DNA of 64,000 bases from Pedobacter endophyticus (GTDB lineage: Bacteria; Bacteroidota; Bacteroidia; Sphingobacteriales; Sphingobacteriaceae), in NCBI RefSeq assembly GCF_015679185.1, contig NZ_CP064939.1, positions 124,001-188,000 of the forward strand, given 5' to 3'. The notes under the pieces were generated by a model that ran no database searches, had not been told where the DNA came from, and was given only the letters and a program-made list of their open reading frames with translations. This document shows, piece after piece, positions 43,742 through 53,103 of the stretch. The position numbers and the translations under genes were made by a program. Within the stretch, counting starts at the first letter, position 1. Every line of letters starts with the position of its first letter.

Positions 43742-45058
43742 ATGGCACGAGAAATTCTGGATACTAAACGTAAAGCACTTAAAATAAATCTTGACCCTAG
43801 AATCTATGGTACTTTCGCCGAAATCGGAGCAGGGCAGGAGGTTTCGCGAAATTTTTTTAACGCTGGTGCAGCGTCTGGAACGGTAGCCAAAACCATGTCG
43901 GCCTACGACATGACCTTTAGTGATGCCATTTATGGGGCGGAAACCAACGGACGCTATGTTTCTCAAAACAGATTGCTGCAAATGCTCGATCACGAGTTTG
44001 GTTTGCTCAACGAACGCCTATCGGGCGAAAAGTACGAGAGCCGAAGATTTTTTGCGTTCGCCGACACGGTGACTACCTTAAACTACAAACGTACAAACGA
44101 GCCGCACGGGTGGGTTGGTATTCGTTTTCAGCACGAACCCGGCGGGTTGCCGAATGAAATATTTTTCCATGTGAGGTTACTCGATACCGATGTAAATATG
44201 CAGCAACGGGTGTTGGGAATTATCGGTGTAAATTTGATTTATGCTGCTTTTTACCATTATCAAGATCCTAAATTAATGGTCGAATCGCTGGCGGATAACC
44301 TCACCATTGGCTCCGTTGAAATAGATTTGATTTCGGTTAAAGGGCCTGCTTTTCCAAATGCAGATAATGTGCTGCTCAATCTTTATATGATTGTGAAGGA
44401 TTTTTCGGCAGCAGCGATCTTCGATGCAGATGCCCATCCCCGCCAGGCCAAGGATCTTCTTTATAAAAAAGACATCATGATTTTAAGGACCAAATATGGT
44501 CAGAAATCGTTACCCAACTTCAATTTGTTTAATAAAGCCACCGACCAGTTTAAGCGAACCAATAAGGTAAACGACGACAACCTTGCGGTTATGATTGAGG
44601 TTTTATTAACTAATGTGTTAACTGATGACCAGGAAACGCCGGATGATATTGATTTAGAGGCGGTAGCCAAACGTACGCTCGAAATGTGCGATACCGGTAA
44701 CCTGGTAATTGTATCAAACTTTACCCGTCATAACCGGCTAGCAAAGTATTTGGCCCGTTGTAAGCCGAAAAGCGTGGGAATGGCCACCAATATTAATAAC
44801 TTAAAGTTTGTGTTTAACTCAACCAACTTTAAGGGCGAAAATTACTCAGGCCAATTGCTAAGCTACGTTAACGATATGTTTAATACGAACGTTCGATTGT
44901 TCGCTTATCCATTCTTTAGCAAAAAAGCCAATGAGGTAATTACAACCAAAAATATGCCTGTAACTGCGGAGGCCAAACCATTGTTCGATTTTCTATTGAT
45001 TAATGGCTATATTACCGATATTGAAGATTATAACGAAAACGAAGTAAAAACGGCTTAA
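43742..45058 (+). CDS. conserved hypothetical protein, 438 aa
   Basis: I recognise this as a conserved soluble protein but cannot assign a function. The N-terminus is highly ordered (PRIYGTFAEIGAGQEVSRNFFNAGAASGTVAKTMSAYDM segment, 19-57) and a second strong stretch is NYKRTNEPHGWVGIRFQHEPGG (about 116-137). Homologues have been given an adenylyltransferase name in some annotations, as I recall, but there is no HxGH motif. The last third may be a separate Rossmann-like domain (NLVIVSNFTRHNRLAKYLARCKP). No signal peptide. Probably a single-gene unit from the promoter at 43730. Confidence 0.82.
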   Translation: MAREILDTKRKALKINLDPRIYGTFAEIGAGQEVSRNFFNAGAASGTVAKTMSAYDMTFSDAIYGAETNGRYVSQNRLLQMLDHEFGLLNERLSGEKYESRRFFAFADTVTTLNYKRTNEPHGWVGIRFQHEPGGLPNEIFFHVRLLDTDVNMQQRVLGIIGVNLIYAAFYHYQDPKLMVESLADNLTIGSVEIDLISVKGPAFPNADNVLLNLYMIVKDFSAAAIFDADAHPRQAKDLLYKKDIMILRTKYGQKSLPNFNLFNKATDQFKRTNKVNDDNLAVMIEVLLTNVLTDDQETPDDIDLEAVAKRTLEMCDTGNLVIVSNFTRHNRLAKYLARCKPKSVGMATNINNLKFVFNSTNFKGENYSGQLLSYVNDMFNTNVRLFAYPFFSKKANEVITTKNMPVTAEAKPLFDFLLINGYITDIEDYNENEVKTA

Positions 45059-45462
45059 TAATCTACCTCATTTCGAACCGGAGTTTTTTTTCCGAACGGA
45101 TGCCTTTGGCACAGCTCAGGGAGAAATCCGTTAGCTAAGTACTACTGGCTTCGAGTCTGTACCTATCCGGGAGAGATATCTCAACCGATAAAGGATCGGT
45201 TTTCGATATGACGGGGAGTTTGAGGGGTCCGTACGACGATGCACATTTTTCGCGTCATTTTTTCGAGGTTGCTGTCATCCTGAACGCAGTGAAGGATCCC
45301 CAAGCGATGTAACACTTGCTTCAACAAAGCACAAGCCTTTAAGCCACTGCTATTAGCATGAGATATCTCAACCGATGAAGGATCCGTTTTTGATATGACG
45401 GTTTATGCTATAGACCAAGTCAAAATCGAAGAACTTCGGTTTCTAAGTAACGGGCATATCAG
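45059..45462. repeat. repeat fragments between two genes
   Basis: No gene. A phrase GAGATATCTCAACCGAT (with A/G) appears at about 45174 and again at about 45360; both contain the palindrome GAGATATCTC and continue AAGGATC. A fragment related to the 12264 and 14840 repeats (CAAGCGATGTAACACTTGC) lies near 45301. Confidence 0.65.
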
Positions 45463-46482
45463 CTAAACTGTAAGCACCGAACCTGCATTAGTAACATCCA
45501 AAGTATGGTTTAGGCCACAGCGCAGTGCAAAATTATTCCTTTGATGGCCGACTGGAAAGTCGAAAGCAACAGGATAATCGTATTCTTTAATTTTTTCGAT
45601 CACAATTTCATAAACAGTCTTTCCGAATTCTTCGCCTTCATCATCGGGCTTCACTTTAAAGCCACCAATAATCAGCCCCGCCAGATTTTTTAACTTCCCG
45701 CTTCGTTTCAAATTCCAAAGCATTCTGTCGATACTATACAGATATTCTCCCGTATCTTCAATAAAAAGGAGCTTACCCTTCGTGTCTAAATCCGAGCTGC
45801 TGCCGGACAGGGTTTCTATGATACTCAAATTTCCGCCAACCAAAATTCCATTGGTTCTGCCAGGCCGATTATTATTGTTCGGAGGGGCGTTATATGTCAT
45901 CTGTTGGCCCAGTAAGCTGTTTTTTATCGAGAGGATTGTTTCAATCTGAATGGGCTCAGCAGTTGCCCAGTTGCTAGGGAAGCTGTTGCACATTTTAGAA
46001 TGAATGGACGCAATGCCATAGTTTTTGGCCAAATGACAGTGCAGCACCGTTACATCGCTAAAACCGATAATCCATTTTGGGTTTTTCTTAAATTTAGAGA
46101 AATCGAGCCGATCTATTATTCGTACCAGCCCATAGCCACCTCGGGCACACATAATGGCTTTTATGTTATCGTTATCCAGCATTTCCTGTAAATCCGCTAT
46201 GCGTTCCTCGTCAGTTCCACCAAAGGTGAAATCTCTTTTACCAATGGTGCTGCCAACGCTTATATTAAAACCCCAGCTTTGCATTTGTAAAACGGCGGGC
46301 TGTATTTCGTCTACGGTGATGAATCCCGCAGGACTGGTAATTCCGATGTTATCGCCCGATTTTAAATATTGTGGCGTTTTAAAAGATGAATTTTCGGTTT
46401 GAACGGTCTTTGCCAACACTTTGAAGGGAGGAAGTAGGGCCGAAGCAGCAGCTAATGAAGCAAGGAAATGTTTTCTGTTCAT
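45463..46482 (-). CDS. LD-carboxypeptidase (S66 peptidase), exported
   Basis: 339 residues. Removes the terminal D-Ala from muropeptide tetrapeptides in cell-wall recycling. Nucleophile Ser142 (IIGFSDVTVLH), Glu in LFIEDTGE (about 237) and His313 (VGHQRNNFA) form the S66 triad. The N-terminus (MNRKHFLASLAAASALLPPFKVLA) is a signal peptide, unusual because the E. coli enzyme is cytoplasmic; here it should act outside the inner membrane. Confidence 0.9.
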   Translation of the reverse strand: MNRKHFLASLAAASALLPPFKVLAKTVQTENSSFKTPQYLKSGDNIGITSPAGFITVDEIQPAVLQMQSWGFNISVGSTIGKRDFTFGGTDEERIADLQEMLDNDNIKAIMCARGGYGLVRIIDRLDFSKFKKNPKWIIGFSDVTVLHCHLAKNYGIASIHSKMCNSFPSNWATAEPIQIETILSIKNSLLGQQMTYNAPPNNNNRPGRTNGILVGGNLSIIETLSGSSSDLDTKGKLLFIEDTGEYLYSIDRMLWNLKRSGKLKNLAGLIIGGFKVKPDDEGEEFGKTVYEIVIEKIKEYDYPVAFDFPVGHQRNNFALRCGLNHTLDVTNAGSVLTV

Positions 46483-46544
46483 CGATATATTAAGGATGTA
46501 ATTTGCAGTGGCCTAATATATGATTTAAAATTTTTGCGTAAAAG

Positions 46545-46577
46545 AAAAGGGATTTATATCCATAAATCCCTTTTTTT
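46545..46577. terminator. hairpin between divergent genes
   Basis: Perfect 11-bp stem AAGGGATTTAT/ATAAATCCCTT (46547-46557, 46562-46572) with a 4-nt loop and seven T on the plus strand; on the minus strand TTTTCTTTT follows. It sits upstream of both flanking genes, which is not a usual terminator place. May insulate the two promoters or attenuate the carboxypeptidase transcript. Confidence 0.6.
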
Positions 46578-46756
46578 AAACCAAACAAATTAATCTGTAA
46601 AAGATTAGTATAATGTGAATTATATAGATAACCAAAAACCCAATAAAATGTTTGCGGATTTGAGAAAAATATTAATGTGATTGCAATTTATTGAACGATG
46701 AGCCTAAACAGAGTGGTACTCGATGAATTTAAATATCGATTGGAATAAATTTCCCT

Positions 46757-46764
46757 TATTTTTG
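46757..46764 (+). promoter_or_regulatory. -7 promoter element for the radical SAM gene
   Basis: TATTTTTG followed by C, matching TAnnTTTG, 17 nt before the TTG start at 46782. Confidence 0.55.
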
Positions 46765-46781
46765 CAGAAAATAATTTCCTT

Positions 46782-48989
46782 TTGAAAACAGAGATCTTTG
46801 CCATAACGCCGCCATTTACCCAGCTGAATACTCCATATCCGGCAACTGCGTATATAAAAGGCTTTCTGAACACAAAAAATATTCCATCTACGCAGGCCGA
46901 TTTGGGCATCGAAGTTATTCTTCAGCTTTTCTCTAAAAATGGTTTAACCGATTTATTCTGTTACACTCATCGGAGTCGAAGTGTAAAACCAACAAGCGAC
47001 AATGCGAAACGGATTTCTGCTTTAAAAGACGAATATATTAGAACGATTGATGCTGTTATTTCCTTTCTGCAAGGAAAAAACCCAACATTGGCGCTACAGA
47101 TTTGCGGAGATGATTTTCTGCCGCAGGCCTCACGCTTTTCGCAGCTGGAGGAATTGGATTGGGCCTTTGGTGCAATGGGAACGCAAGATAAAGCCAAGCA
47201 TTTGGCAACGCTTTATCTCGAAGACATTTCGGATTATATTGTGGAATGCCTTGATGAAAACTTTGGGTTTAGCCGCTATGCAGAGCGCCTTGGCCGAAGT
47301 GCAAATGCCTTCGACGAATTGTACGACGCGTTACAGCAGGAACCTACTTACATCGATAATTTACTAATATCGGTTTTAAAAGAAAAGATCGAAACCATCC
47401 AACCTCAATTGTTTTTAATTTCGGTGCCTTTTCCCGGAAATTTGTACAGCGCCTTTCGCTGTGCGCAATGGGTAAAACGCAACCATCCGGAAATTAAGAT
47501 TTCTATGGGCGGTGGTTTTCCGAATACTGAATTACGCTCGCTATCGGATAAGCGTGTATTTGAATTTTTCGATTTCATCACGCTGGATGACGGTGAATTG
47601 CCAATTGAACTGCTAATTCAAAATACCTCTGGCAACGTGCCAATCGAAATGCAAACCTACAAACGAACATTTTTGCTCGAACACGAAGAAGTAGTTTATA
47701 AAAACGATTCGTTTAGGAACGATTATAAGCAGGCAGACGTGGGTACGCCAGATTATTCTGATTTGCTGCTCGACAGTTATATTTCCGTAATCGAAATTGT
47801 AAACCCAATGCACCGCATGTGGAGTGACGGCCGTTGGAACAAGCTTACCATGGCACACGGATGTTACTGGGGCAAATGCACATTTTGCGATATTTCGTTG
47901 GATTACATTAAGGTTTACGAACCTGTTCAGGCAGGTCAAATTGTCGATCGGATTGAGGAATTATCGGTTAAAACGGGGCAAAACGGATTTCACTTTGTTG
48001 ATGAGGCAGCTCCGCCGGCATTGATGCGGGAAGTGGCATTGGAAATAATCCGCAGAAAATTGTCGGTTACCTGGTGGACAAATATCCGCTTTGAAAAGAG
48101 TTTTACAGCCGATTTATGTTTGTTGCTGAAAGCTTCGGGCTGTATTGCGGTTTCGGGTGGGTTAGAGGTTGCTTCTGATCGGTTATTGAAACTGATTGAC
48201 AAAGGCGTAACGGTAGAGCAGGTGGCCAAGGTTACGCAAAATTTTACCGCTGCAGGCATTATGGTTCATGCTTATTTAATGTACGGTTACCCAACGCAAA
48301 CGGTGCAAGAAACTGTCGATAGTTTGGAGATGGTTCGTCAACTCTTCGAGGCGGGTGTGTTGCAATCGGGTTTCTGGCACCAATTCGCCATGACTGCTCA
48401 CAGTCCGGTGGGCCTATACCCCGAAAAGTTTGGTGTAGTTAAAGAAACTGAAATCATTGGCGCTTTTGCCAATAATGATATCAACTACATCGATAAAACG
48501 GGTATCGACCACAACAAGTTCAGTTATGGATTAAAAAAATCGCTGTTCAATTTTATGCATGGCGTTTGTTTCGATTACCAGCTACAGGACTGGTTCGATT
48601 TTAAAATTCCCCGCACAACCGTTGCTACCGATTTCATTGAGCGTGCATTAAATAACGATGATCGCTTCAACATCAAGCCAACTGCAAAAGTGGTTTGGAT
48701 AGGTGGGGAGCCGAATGCCGAATATTATAAGAAATCGAAAAAAGGCAACACCTGGGAAATGGCTGCGCTAACTTTTCACCACAAGAAGGAAACATTTACC
48801 GTTCAAACGAATAAAATGGAGGGAGAGTGGTTGGTTTCAATTCTAAATAAAATTCATGTCTCAAATAGAAAAGTACATACCTTCGCCGAGGTGAAAGTTG
48901 ATTTTGAAACAGAAATGGATAATTTTGAGCTGTTTTGGTTTTCGAAACCAGTAAATACATTGAGGGAATTTGGATTGCTGGTGATTTAA
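46782..48989 (+). CDS. B12-binding radical SAM protein
   Basis: 735 residues from a TTG start; no earlier or better start was found. The N-terminal half resembles a cobalamin-binding region (AITPPFTQLNTPYPATAYIKG; LFLISVPFPGN; ISMGGGFPNTE), the middle is a radical SAM core with GCYWGKCTFCD, cysteines 361, 366 and 369, that is C-x4-C-x2-C, not the usual C-x3-C-x2-C, and the rest is the TIM barrel (SGGLEVASDRLL, AYLMYGYPTQT) plus a C-terminal domain. The substrate is unknown; no biosynthetic neighbours. Related proteins methylate or rearrange unactivated carbons. Confidence 0.88.
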   Translation: MKTEIFAITPPFTQLNTPYPATAYIKGFLNTKNIPSTQADLGIEVILQLFSKNGLTDLFCYTHRSRSVKPTSDNAKRISALKDEYIRTIDAVISFLQGKNPTLALQICGDDFLPQASRFSQLEELDWAFGAMGTQDKAKHLATLYLEDISDYIVECLDENFGFSRYAERLGRSANAFDELYDALQQEPTYIDNLLISVLKEKIETIQPQLFLISVPFPGNLYSAFRCAQWVKRNHPEIKISMGGGFPNTELRSLSDKRVFEFFDFITLDDGELPIELLIQNTSGNVPIEMQTYKRTFLLEHEEVVYKNDSFRNDYKQADVGTPDYSDLLLDSYISVIEIVNPMHRMWSDGRWNKLTMAHGCYWGKCTFCDISLDYIKVYEPVQAGQIVDRIEELSVKTGQNGFHFVDEAAPPALMREVALEIIRRKLSVTWWTNIRFEKSFTADLCLLLKASGCIAVSGGLEVASDRLLKLIDKGVTVEQVAKVTQNFTAAGIMVHAYLMYGYPTQTVQETVDSLEMVRQLFEAGVLQSGFWHQFAMTAHSPVGLYPEKFGVVKETEIIGAFANNDINYIDKTGIDHNKFSYGLKKSLFNFMHGVCFDYQLQDWFDFKIPRTTVATDFIERALNNDDRFNIKPTAKVVWIGGEPNAEYYKKSKKGNTWEMAALTFHHKKETFTVQTNKMEGEWLVSILNKIHVSNRKVHTFAEVKVDFETEMDNFELFWFSKPVNTLREFGLLVI

Positions 48990-49043
48990 GCCTCACCCTT
49001 TGAAGTTTGTGGTTTCTTGCCAACGCTAAATTGCTGTATTGGA

Positions 49044-49103
49044 TGTCACCCTGAGCGTAGTCGAAGGGCAGTACAACGGGCTTCGACTACGCTCAGCCTG
49101 ACA
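49044..49103. repeat. TGTCA...TGACA palindromic repeat
   Basis: Arms CTGAGCGTAGTCGAAG and CTTCGACTACGCTCAG. Compared with 6690-6750, a G in the left arm is T and the paired C in the right arm is A, so pairing is kept. A half copy of the GCCTCACCCTTTGAA family lies just before at 48990. Confidence 0.82.
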
Positions 49104-49189
49104 ATAGCTGTATATTTTTAACATAAAAGTAGCTATGACACGACATTACTGCAAGTGCAGTAATCGCCCGCTCTCAATTCTAGTGAACA

Positions 49190-49453
49190 CTATAACTTCA
49201 TTTTAAAATGCGTCAGAAAATAAATGATGCAAATCGCTATTATCGAGTTAATAATAAGCAGAAACCAAGCGATAATCGATGTTCTATCTTTTATCATCGC
49301 GATGAATGAGGTAACATAAGCGATTACCATCATGGCCAAAAACAAATCGATTACGCTGACCCCCAGAAAAGAATATCCCGCCAAAAAGAATATTAATAAC
49401 CCGAATATCAGGAATATTGATGAAGTAATAAGGTAAAATTTGTTTTGTTTCAT
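49190..49453 (-). CDS. small hypothetical membrane protein, 87 aa
   Basis: Three hydrophobic helices (about 6-26, 31-52, 61-80) fill the protein; the C-terminus is HFKMKL. No family recognised. It has its own start and no close neighbours on the same strand. Confidence 0.6.
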   Translation of the reverse strand: MKQNKFYLITSSIFLIFGLLIFFLAGYSFLGVSVIDLFLAMMVIAYVTSFIAMIKDRTSIIAWFLLIINSIIAICIIYFLTHFKMKL

Positions 49454-49860
49454 TGGGTTGAGCTTGTATTAAGCGATAAAAATGTTTGGTCTGTTATCAT
49501 TTCGAGGAACGAAGAATCCCTAAGCGATAAAACACAGCCCCCGATAAAAACAGTAGCGACGGTTCGACCTATAAAGTTTAGGCCGCAGATTTACTTCGTA
49601 GCTGTTTCGTGATCTTCGCTGTGCTACCATTAACGTTGTTTATCAATTATTTGAATTACAGTCATTTAAATTTTAGCAATGAAACGATTAACGCCAACTA
49701 TGAACGGTCGTCATTCCCAATTTAATTGGGAATCCTAAAGCGAAAGCCTTAGCTAAGCATTAAGATTCCCTCCTACGCAGGAAAGACGGCAAGAATAATA
49801 AACGTCACTTATATAGATTTTGCTAAGAAATTAAGACTCTGAATAACAAAGCGTATAAAT
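49454..49860. repeat. intergenic region with a GTCATTC-type repeat
   Basis: No gene. 49709-49789 is a CGTCATTCCC...GGAAAGACG element with internal AATTTAATTGGGAATCCTAAAGCG; related copies at 53261 and 60630. No other feature. Confidence 0.65.
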
Positions 49861-52800
49861 TTAATCGCAATGCGGTACGGTATAAATCCACGTTTCCGAT
49901 TCGCTGTTTGGCACAATATAACCATTCCCCTTACTATTTTCGAACCATAACTTGCCACGAAGCTTTTCTCTTGTTCCAACCTCGTTCATGGTTGCGCTAT
50001 CGAACAATCGCCCGTTGATCATCACATATTTTATTTTTTCAGAGTTGCGGATGTCATCCAGCGGATTGGCATCCATAATCACCAAATCGGCCAGTTTGCC
50101 CACTTCGAGCGAACCGATTTCCTTATCCATACCCAAATAATGTGCGCCATTTAAGGTGGCATTCCTAATGGCCTGCATAGGTGAGAAACCACCTTGCACA
50201 AACATCCATAGCTCCCAATGGGCACCTAAACCCTGAATTTGACCGTGAGCACCCAAATTTACTTTGGTACCGCCATCAGCAATTTGCTTGGTTGCTTTTG
50301 CAATGTCGATGTGGTTATAGTCGCTATATTCCGAAGTTGTTCTGCGTCTTGCTCTTGCATCGATAATCGATCTCGGCGTGTACGTCATCAGTTTTTCGTT
50401 TTCCCACACATTAGTGCGATCGTACCAGTAATTTTCTCCCCATTGACCGCCATAAGCAACAATTAAAGTGGGCGTGTAACCAACAGTGGTGTTATTCCAA
50501 AGGGTAGTTACATCTTTGTAAACTGGCAAAACGGGAATGCTGTGTTCAATACCTGTATGGCCATCTACAATCATGTTCATGTTATGAAAAAATGTAGAAC
50601 CACCTTCGGGAACAACTTCCATTTTTAACTGACGAGCGGCCTCTAATATTTGCTGGCGCTGCTCTCTGCGGGGCTGGTTGTAAGATTTAACTGAAAAAGC
50701 ACCAACGGCTTTCAACCTCCTTAGGTTTGCTAAAGCGTCGTCTAAACTATTAATCACAACTTTAAAATCGCCGTCGGCACCGTATAAAATGCTTCCGGTA
50801 GAGTATACTCTCGGCCCCACCATTCTACCGGCCTTAAGCATTTCGCTTTGACTAAATACCATTTCGGTGTTGCTCGATGGGTCGTGCGATGTGGTAACGC
50901 CAAAAGCCAAATTAGCCATGTAACTCCAATCGTTCTGTGGCGAAATTCCGTCGGGACTGGTTCGCAAATGCGCATGCACATCAATAATGCCCGGCATAAT
51001 TGTTTTGCCAGCCACATCAATTACTTTGGCATCTTGTGGAATGCTTATTGCATCAACTTTGCCAATTGCGGTAATCTTGTTGCCATCAGTCAAGATTGTA
51101 CCGTGTTCAATAATCTCATCGCCTTTCATCGAAATAATCCGTGCACCTTTTAAGGCCACAATGCCGGTTGGCACATCGCTTTTTAAAGTTAAGTTGATGT
51201 CGATAGCTGTGGCTTGCGTTTTAGGCGTTGAGCCGTCAAAATTGAAGGCGCTATTTACATCAATGCTAAAATATTGAGGCCCAAGCGTCCAATGTAATGT
51301 TTTGCTATCCGTTCCCCACTGCATATAAGTTCCGCCATCGGTAGTAATTTTGGCCACAGGAATGGCTTTGTTGCCTGCCGATGCATCTTGAGCGGTTCCA
51401 ATATTGATCATTGGCGTAATGTATACGTTGAAAAGCTCGTTAAAGGCCAGCCATTTATTGTCGGGGCTTACCACAAACTGATTGGCGTATTGTGAAGTAA
51501 AATGCGTTCTTTCATTAGCACCATTTAAATCGATGCTTTTCAGGGCTTTTTTACCGTCGGCGTAACCCTGAAAGTAAATACGTGTATCGGTATTATTAAA
51601 GGATGGCTTTATGCCGTTATCTGAAACCAATGTTTTAGCGCCACCGTTCGCCGGCATGATAAATATTCCCGTGCCCCGGCCATAATTGTAGCCCAGCACA
51701 TCATTGCCGTTCCCTTTTCTGAACACGATTTTATCGCCCTTACTCGAATATTGAGGCGAATAATAGAAACCCTTTTCATCGCTAAGCGTGATGGTTTTGC
51801 CCGATTTTATATCCGTTCTTTTAATTGCACCACGGAGTTCGTCGCTCCAGGTTGTATAAACCACAAACTTTCCGTCGGGACTAAAGCTGGGTTCAAATTC
51901 GTTATCTAAACCATTGGTTAACCTTTCTGGCGTTCCATTTGGCAGCTCTTGTTTATAAAGAAACCCGGCGGCATTAAAAACAATCGTCTTTCCATCGGGA
52001 GAGGTAGTTAATTGTCGCAGCATTTTCGCTTTGAAATCCGAACTGAACACCTGCTGCTCAAAATGCAACGCTTGCTGAACGGTTTGAATGGTATTTGCCT
52101 GAAACGGAATGGTAGAATTAATTAAAGTGCCCACTTCAACCTTTCTGATTTTTCCTTTGGCGTAGAATACAAGGCTCTTGCTGTCGGGCGTCCATGCGAA
52201 GTTTGGGTAAACCCCAAAAATGGCCCAGGTTTCTTGTTGGTCGTGTGATAAATCTTCGTTTACGGGCCATTCTTCGCCGGTTTTTATATCCTGCACGTAA
52301 AGTGTCGATTTCAAACGAACACGCTTAACAAACGCAATCAGGTTGCCATCGGGCGAAACCTGCGGACGGCAGGCACCGCCTTGCTCATCGATAAAGGTAG
52401 TTAATTTGCCGGTAGTTAAATCCAGCCGACGAATGGCATAGATGGTTCCGTTTGGGTCTTTACTGTATTCAAAATTCGGCCCGGGACTCACATCTTCGCT
52501 AAAATAAACGTATCGTCCATCGGGCGAAACATTTGGCTCGCCGGCATCTTGCTGATCGTTTTTTCGCTTGGTTAATTGAACGCCATCGCCTCCGTTTATA
52601 TTGTACATCCACATTTCGCCGGCGCCCAACGAGCGGCCAGCGGTAAAGTGCTTACGAGCAACAATGTACTCACTGTTTGGCATCCACGTGGCATTGTTTA
52701 ACAGCCTGAAAGTTTCTTTCGTAACTTGCTTTTTACCGGAGCCATCGCGGTTCATAATCCAAATGTTATCGCCACCGCTCTTATCGCTGGTGTACGAAAT

Positions 52801-53103
52801 GTATTTTCCGTTCGGGCTAAACCTCGGTTGAACATCCCACGCAATGCCACCACTAATCAGTTTGGCAACACCGCCGGCAATTGGCATAGTATAAATATCG
52901 CCTAACAGATCGAAAACAATTTCTTGTCCATCGGCACTCACATCAAGGTTCATCCAGGTGCCTTCGTCAGTATTTAGCGTAAAATTTTTAGTTGGACCTT
53001 GAAATTTTTCTACGTCCCATTTTTTTTCAGGGGTGTTCTTTTCCTGGGCAATTGAAGTGAAAAATAAGAGTGAAAGCGCAGAGATGAAGTAAAGTTTTTT
53101 CAT
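49861..53103 (-). CDS. TolB/WD40-like beta-propeller fused to amidohydrolase, exported
   Basis: 1080 residues. Signal peptide (about 1-19). The first 640 residues are TolB-type WD40-like repeats, each with the phrase (S/T)PDGK or SPNGK and a DIWxM-like strand; a prolyl-oligopeptidase-like or protein-contact propeller. The last 400 residues are an amidohydrolase: VDVHAHL-like metal site IDVHAHLRTSP, GVTTSHDPSSNTEM, HTGIEHS and NATLNGAHYLGMDKEIGSLEVGKLADLVIMDANPL at the C-terminus. The domain order is common in Bacteroidota; a secreted hydrolase of peptides or amide substrates is likely. Confidence 0.88.
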   Translation of the reverse strand: MKKLYFISALSLLFFTSIAQEKNTPEKKWDVEKFQGPTKNFTLNTDEGTWMNLDVSADGQEIVFDLLGDIYTMPIAGGVAKLISGGIAWDVQPRFSPNGKYISYTSDKSGGDNIWIMNRDGSGKKQVTKETFRLLNNATWMPNSEYIVARKHFTAGRSLGAGEMWMYNINGGDGVQLTKRKNDQQDAGEPNVSPDGRYVYFSEDVSPGPNFEYSKDPNGTIYAIRRLDLTTGKLTTFIDEQGGACRPQVSPDGNLIAFVKRVRLKSTLYVQDIKTGEEWPVNEDLSHDQQETWAIFGVYPNFAWTPDSKSLVFYAKGKIRKVEVGTLINSTIPFQANTIQTVQQALHFEQQVFSSDFKAKMLRQLTTSPDGKTIVFNAAGFLYKQELPNGTPERLTNGLDNEFEPSFSPDGKFVVYTTWSDELRGAIKRTDIKSGKTITLSDEKGFYYSPQYSSKGDKIVFRKGNGNDVLGYNYGRGTGIFIMPANGGAKTLVSDNGIKPSFNNTDTRIYFQGYADGKKALKSIDLNGANERTHFTSQYANQFVVSPDNKWLAFNELFNVYITPMINIGTAQDASAGNKAIPVAKITTDGGTYMQWGTDSKTLHWTLGPQYFSIDVNSAFNFDGSTPKTQATAIDINLTLKSDVPTGIVALKGARIISMKGDEIIEHGTILTDGNKITAIGKVDAISIPQDAKVIDVAGKTIMPGIIDVHAHLRTSPDGISPQNDWSYMANLAFGVTTSHDPSSNTEMVFSQSEMLKAGRMVGPRVYSTGSILYGADGDFKVVINSLDDALANLRRLKAVGAFSVKSYNQPRREQRQQILEAARQLKMEVVPEGGSTFFHNMNMIVDGHTGIEHSIPVLPVYKDVTTLWNNTTVGYTPTLIVAYGGQWGENYWYDRTNVWENEKLMTYTPRSIIDARARRRTTSEYSDYNHIDIAKATKQIADGGTKVNLGAHGQIQGLGAHWELWMFVQGGFSPMQAIRNATLNGAHYLGMDKEIGSLEVGKLADLVIMDANPLDDIRNSEKIKYVMINGRLFDSATMNEVGTREKLRGKLWFENSKGNGYIVPNSESETWIYTVPHCD

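Noticed and set aside
43742..45058. Nicotinate-nucleotide adenylyltransferase
   Set aside because: No HxGH or ISSTxxR motif is present, so the name is not supported by the sequence.
46782..46800. Truncated 5' end of the radical SAM gene
   Set aside because: A promoter lies 17 nt before the TTG and the N-terminus looks complete.
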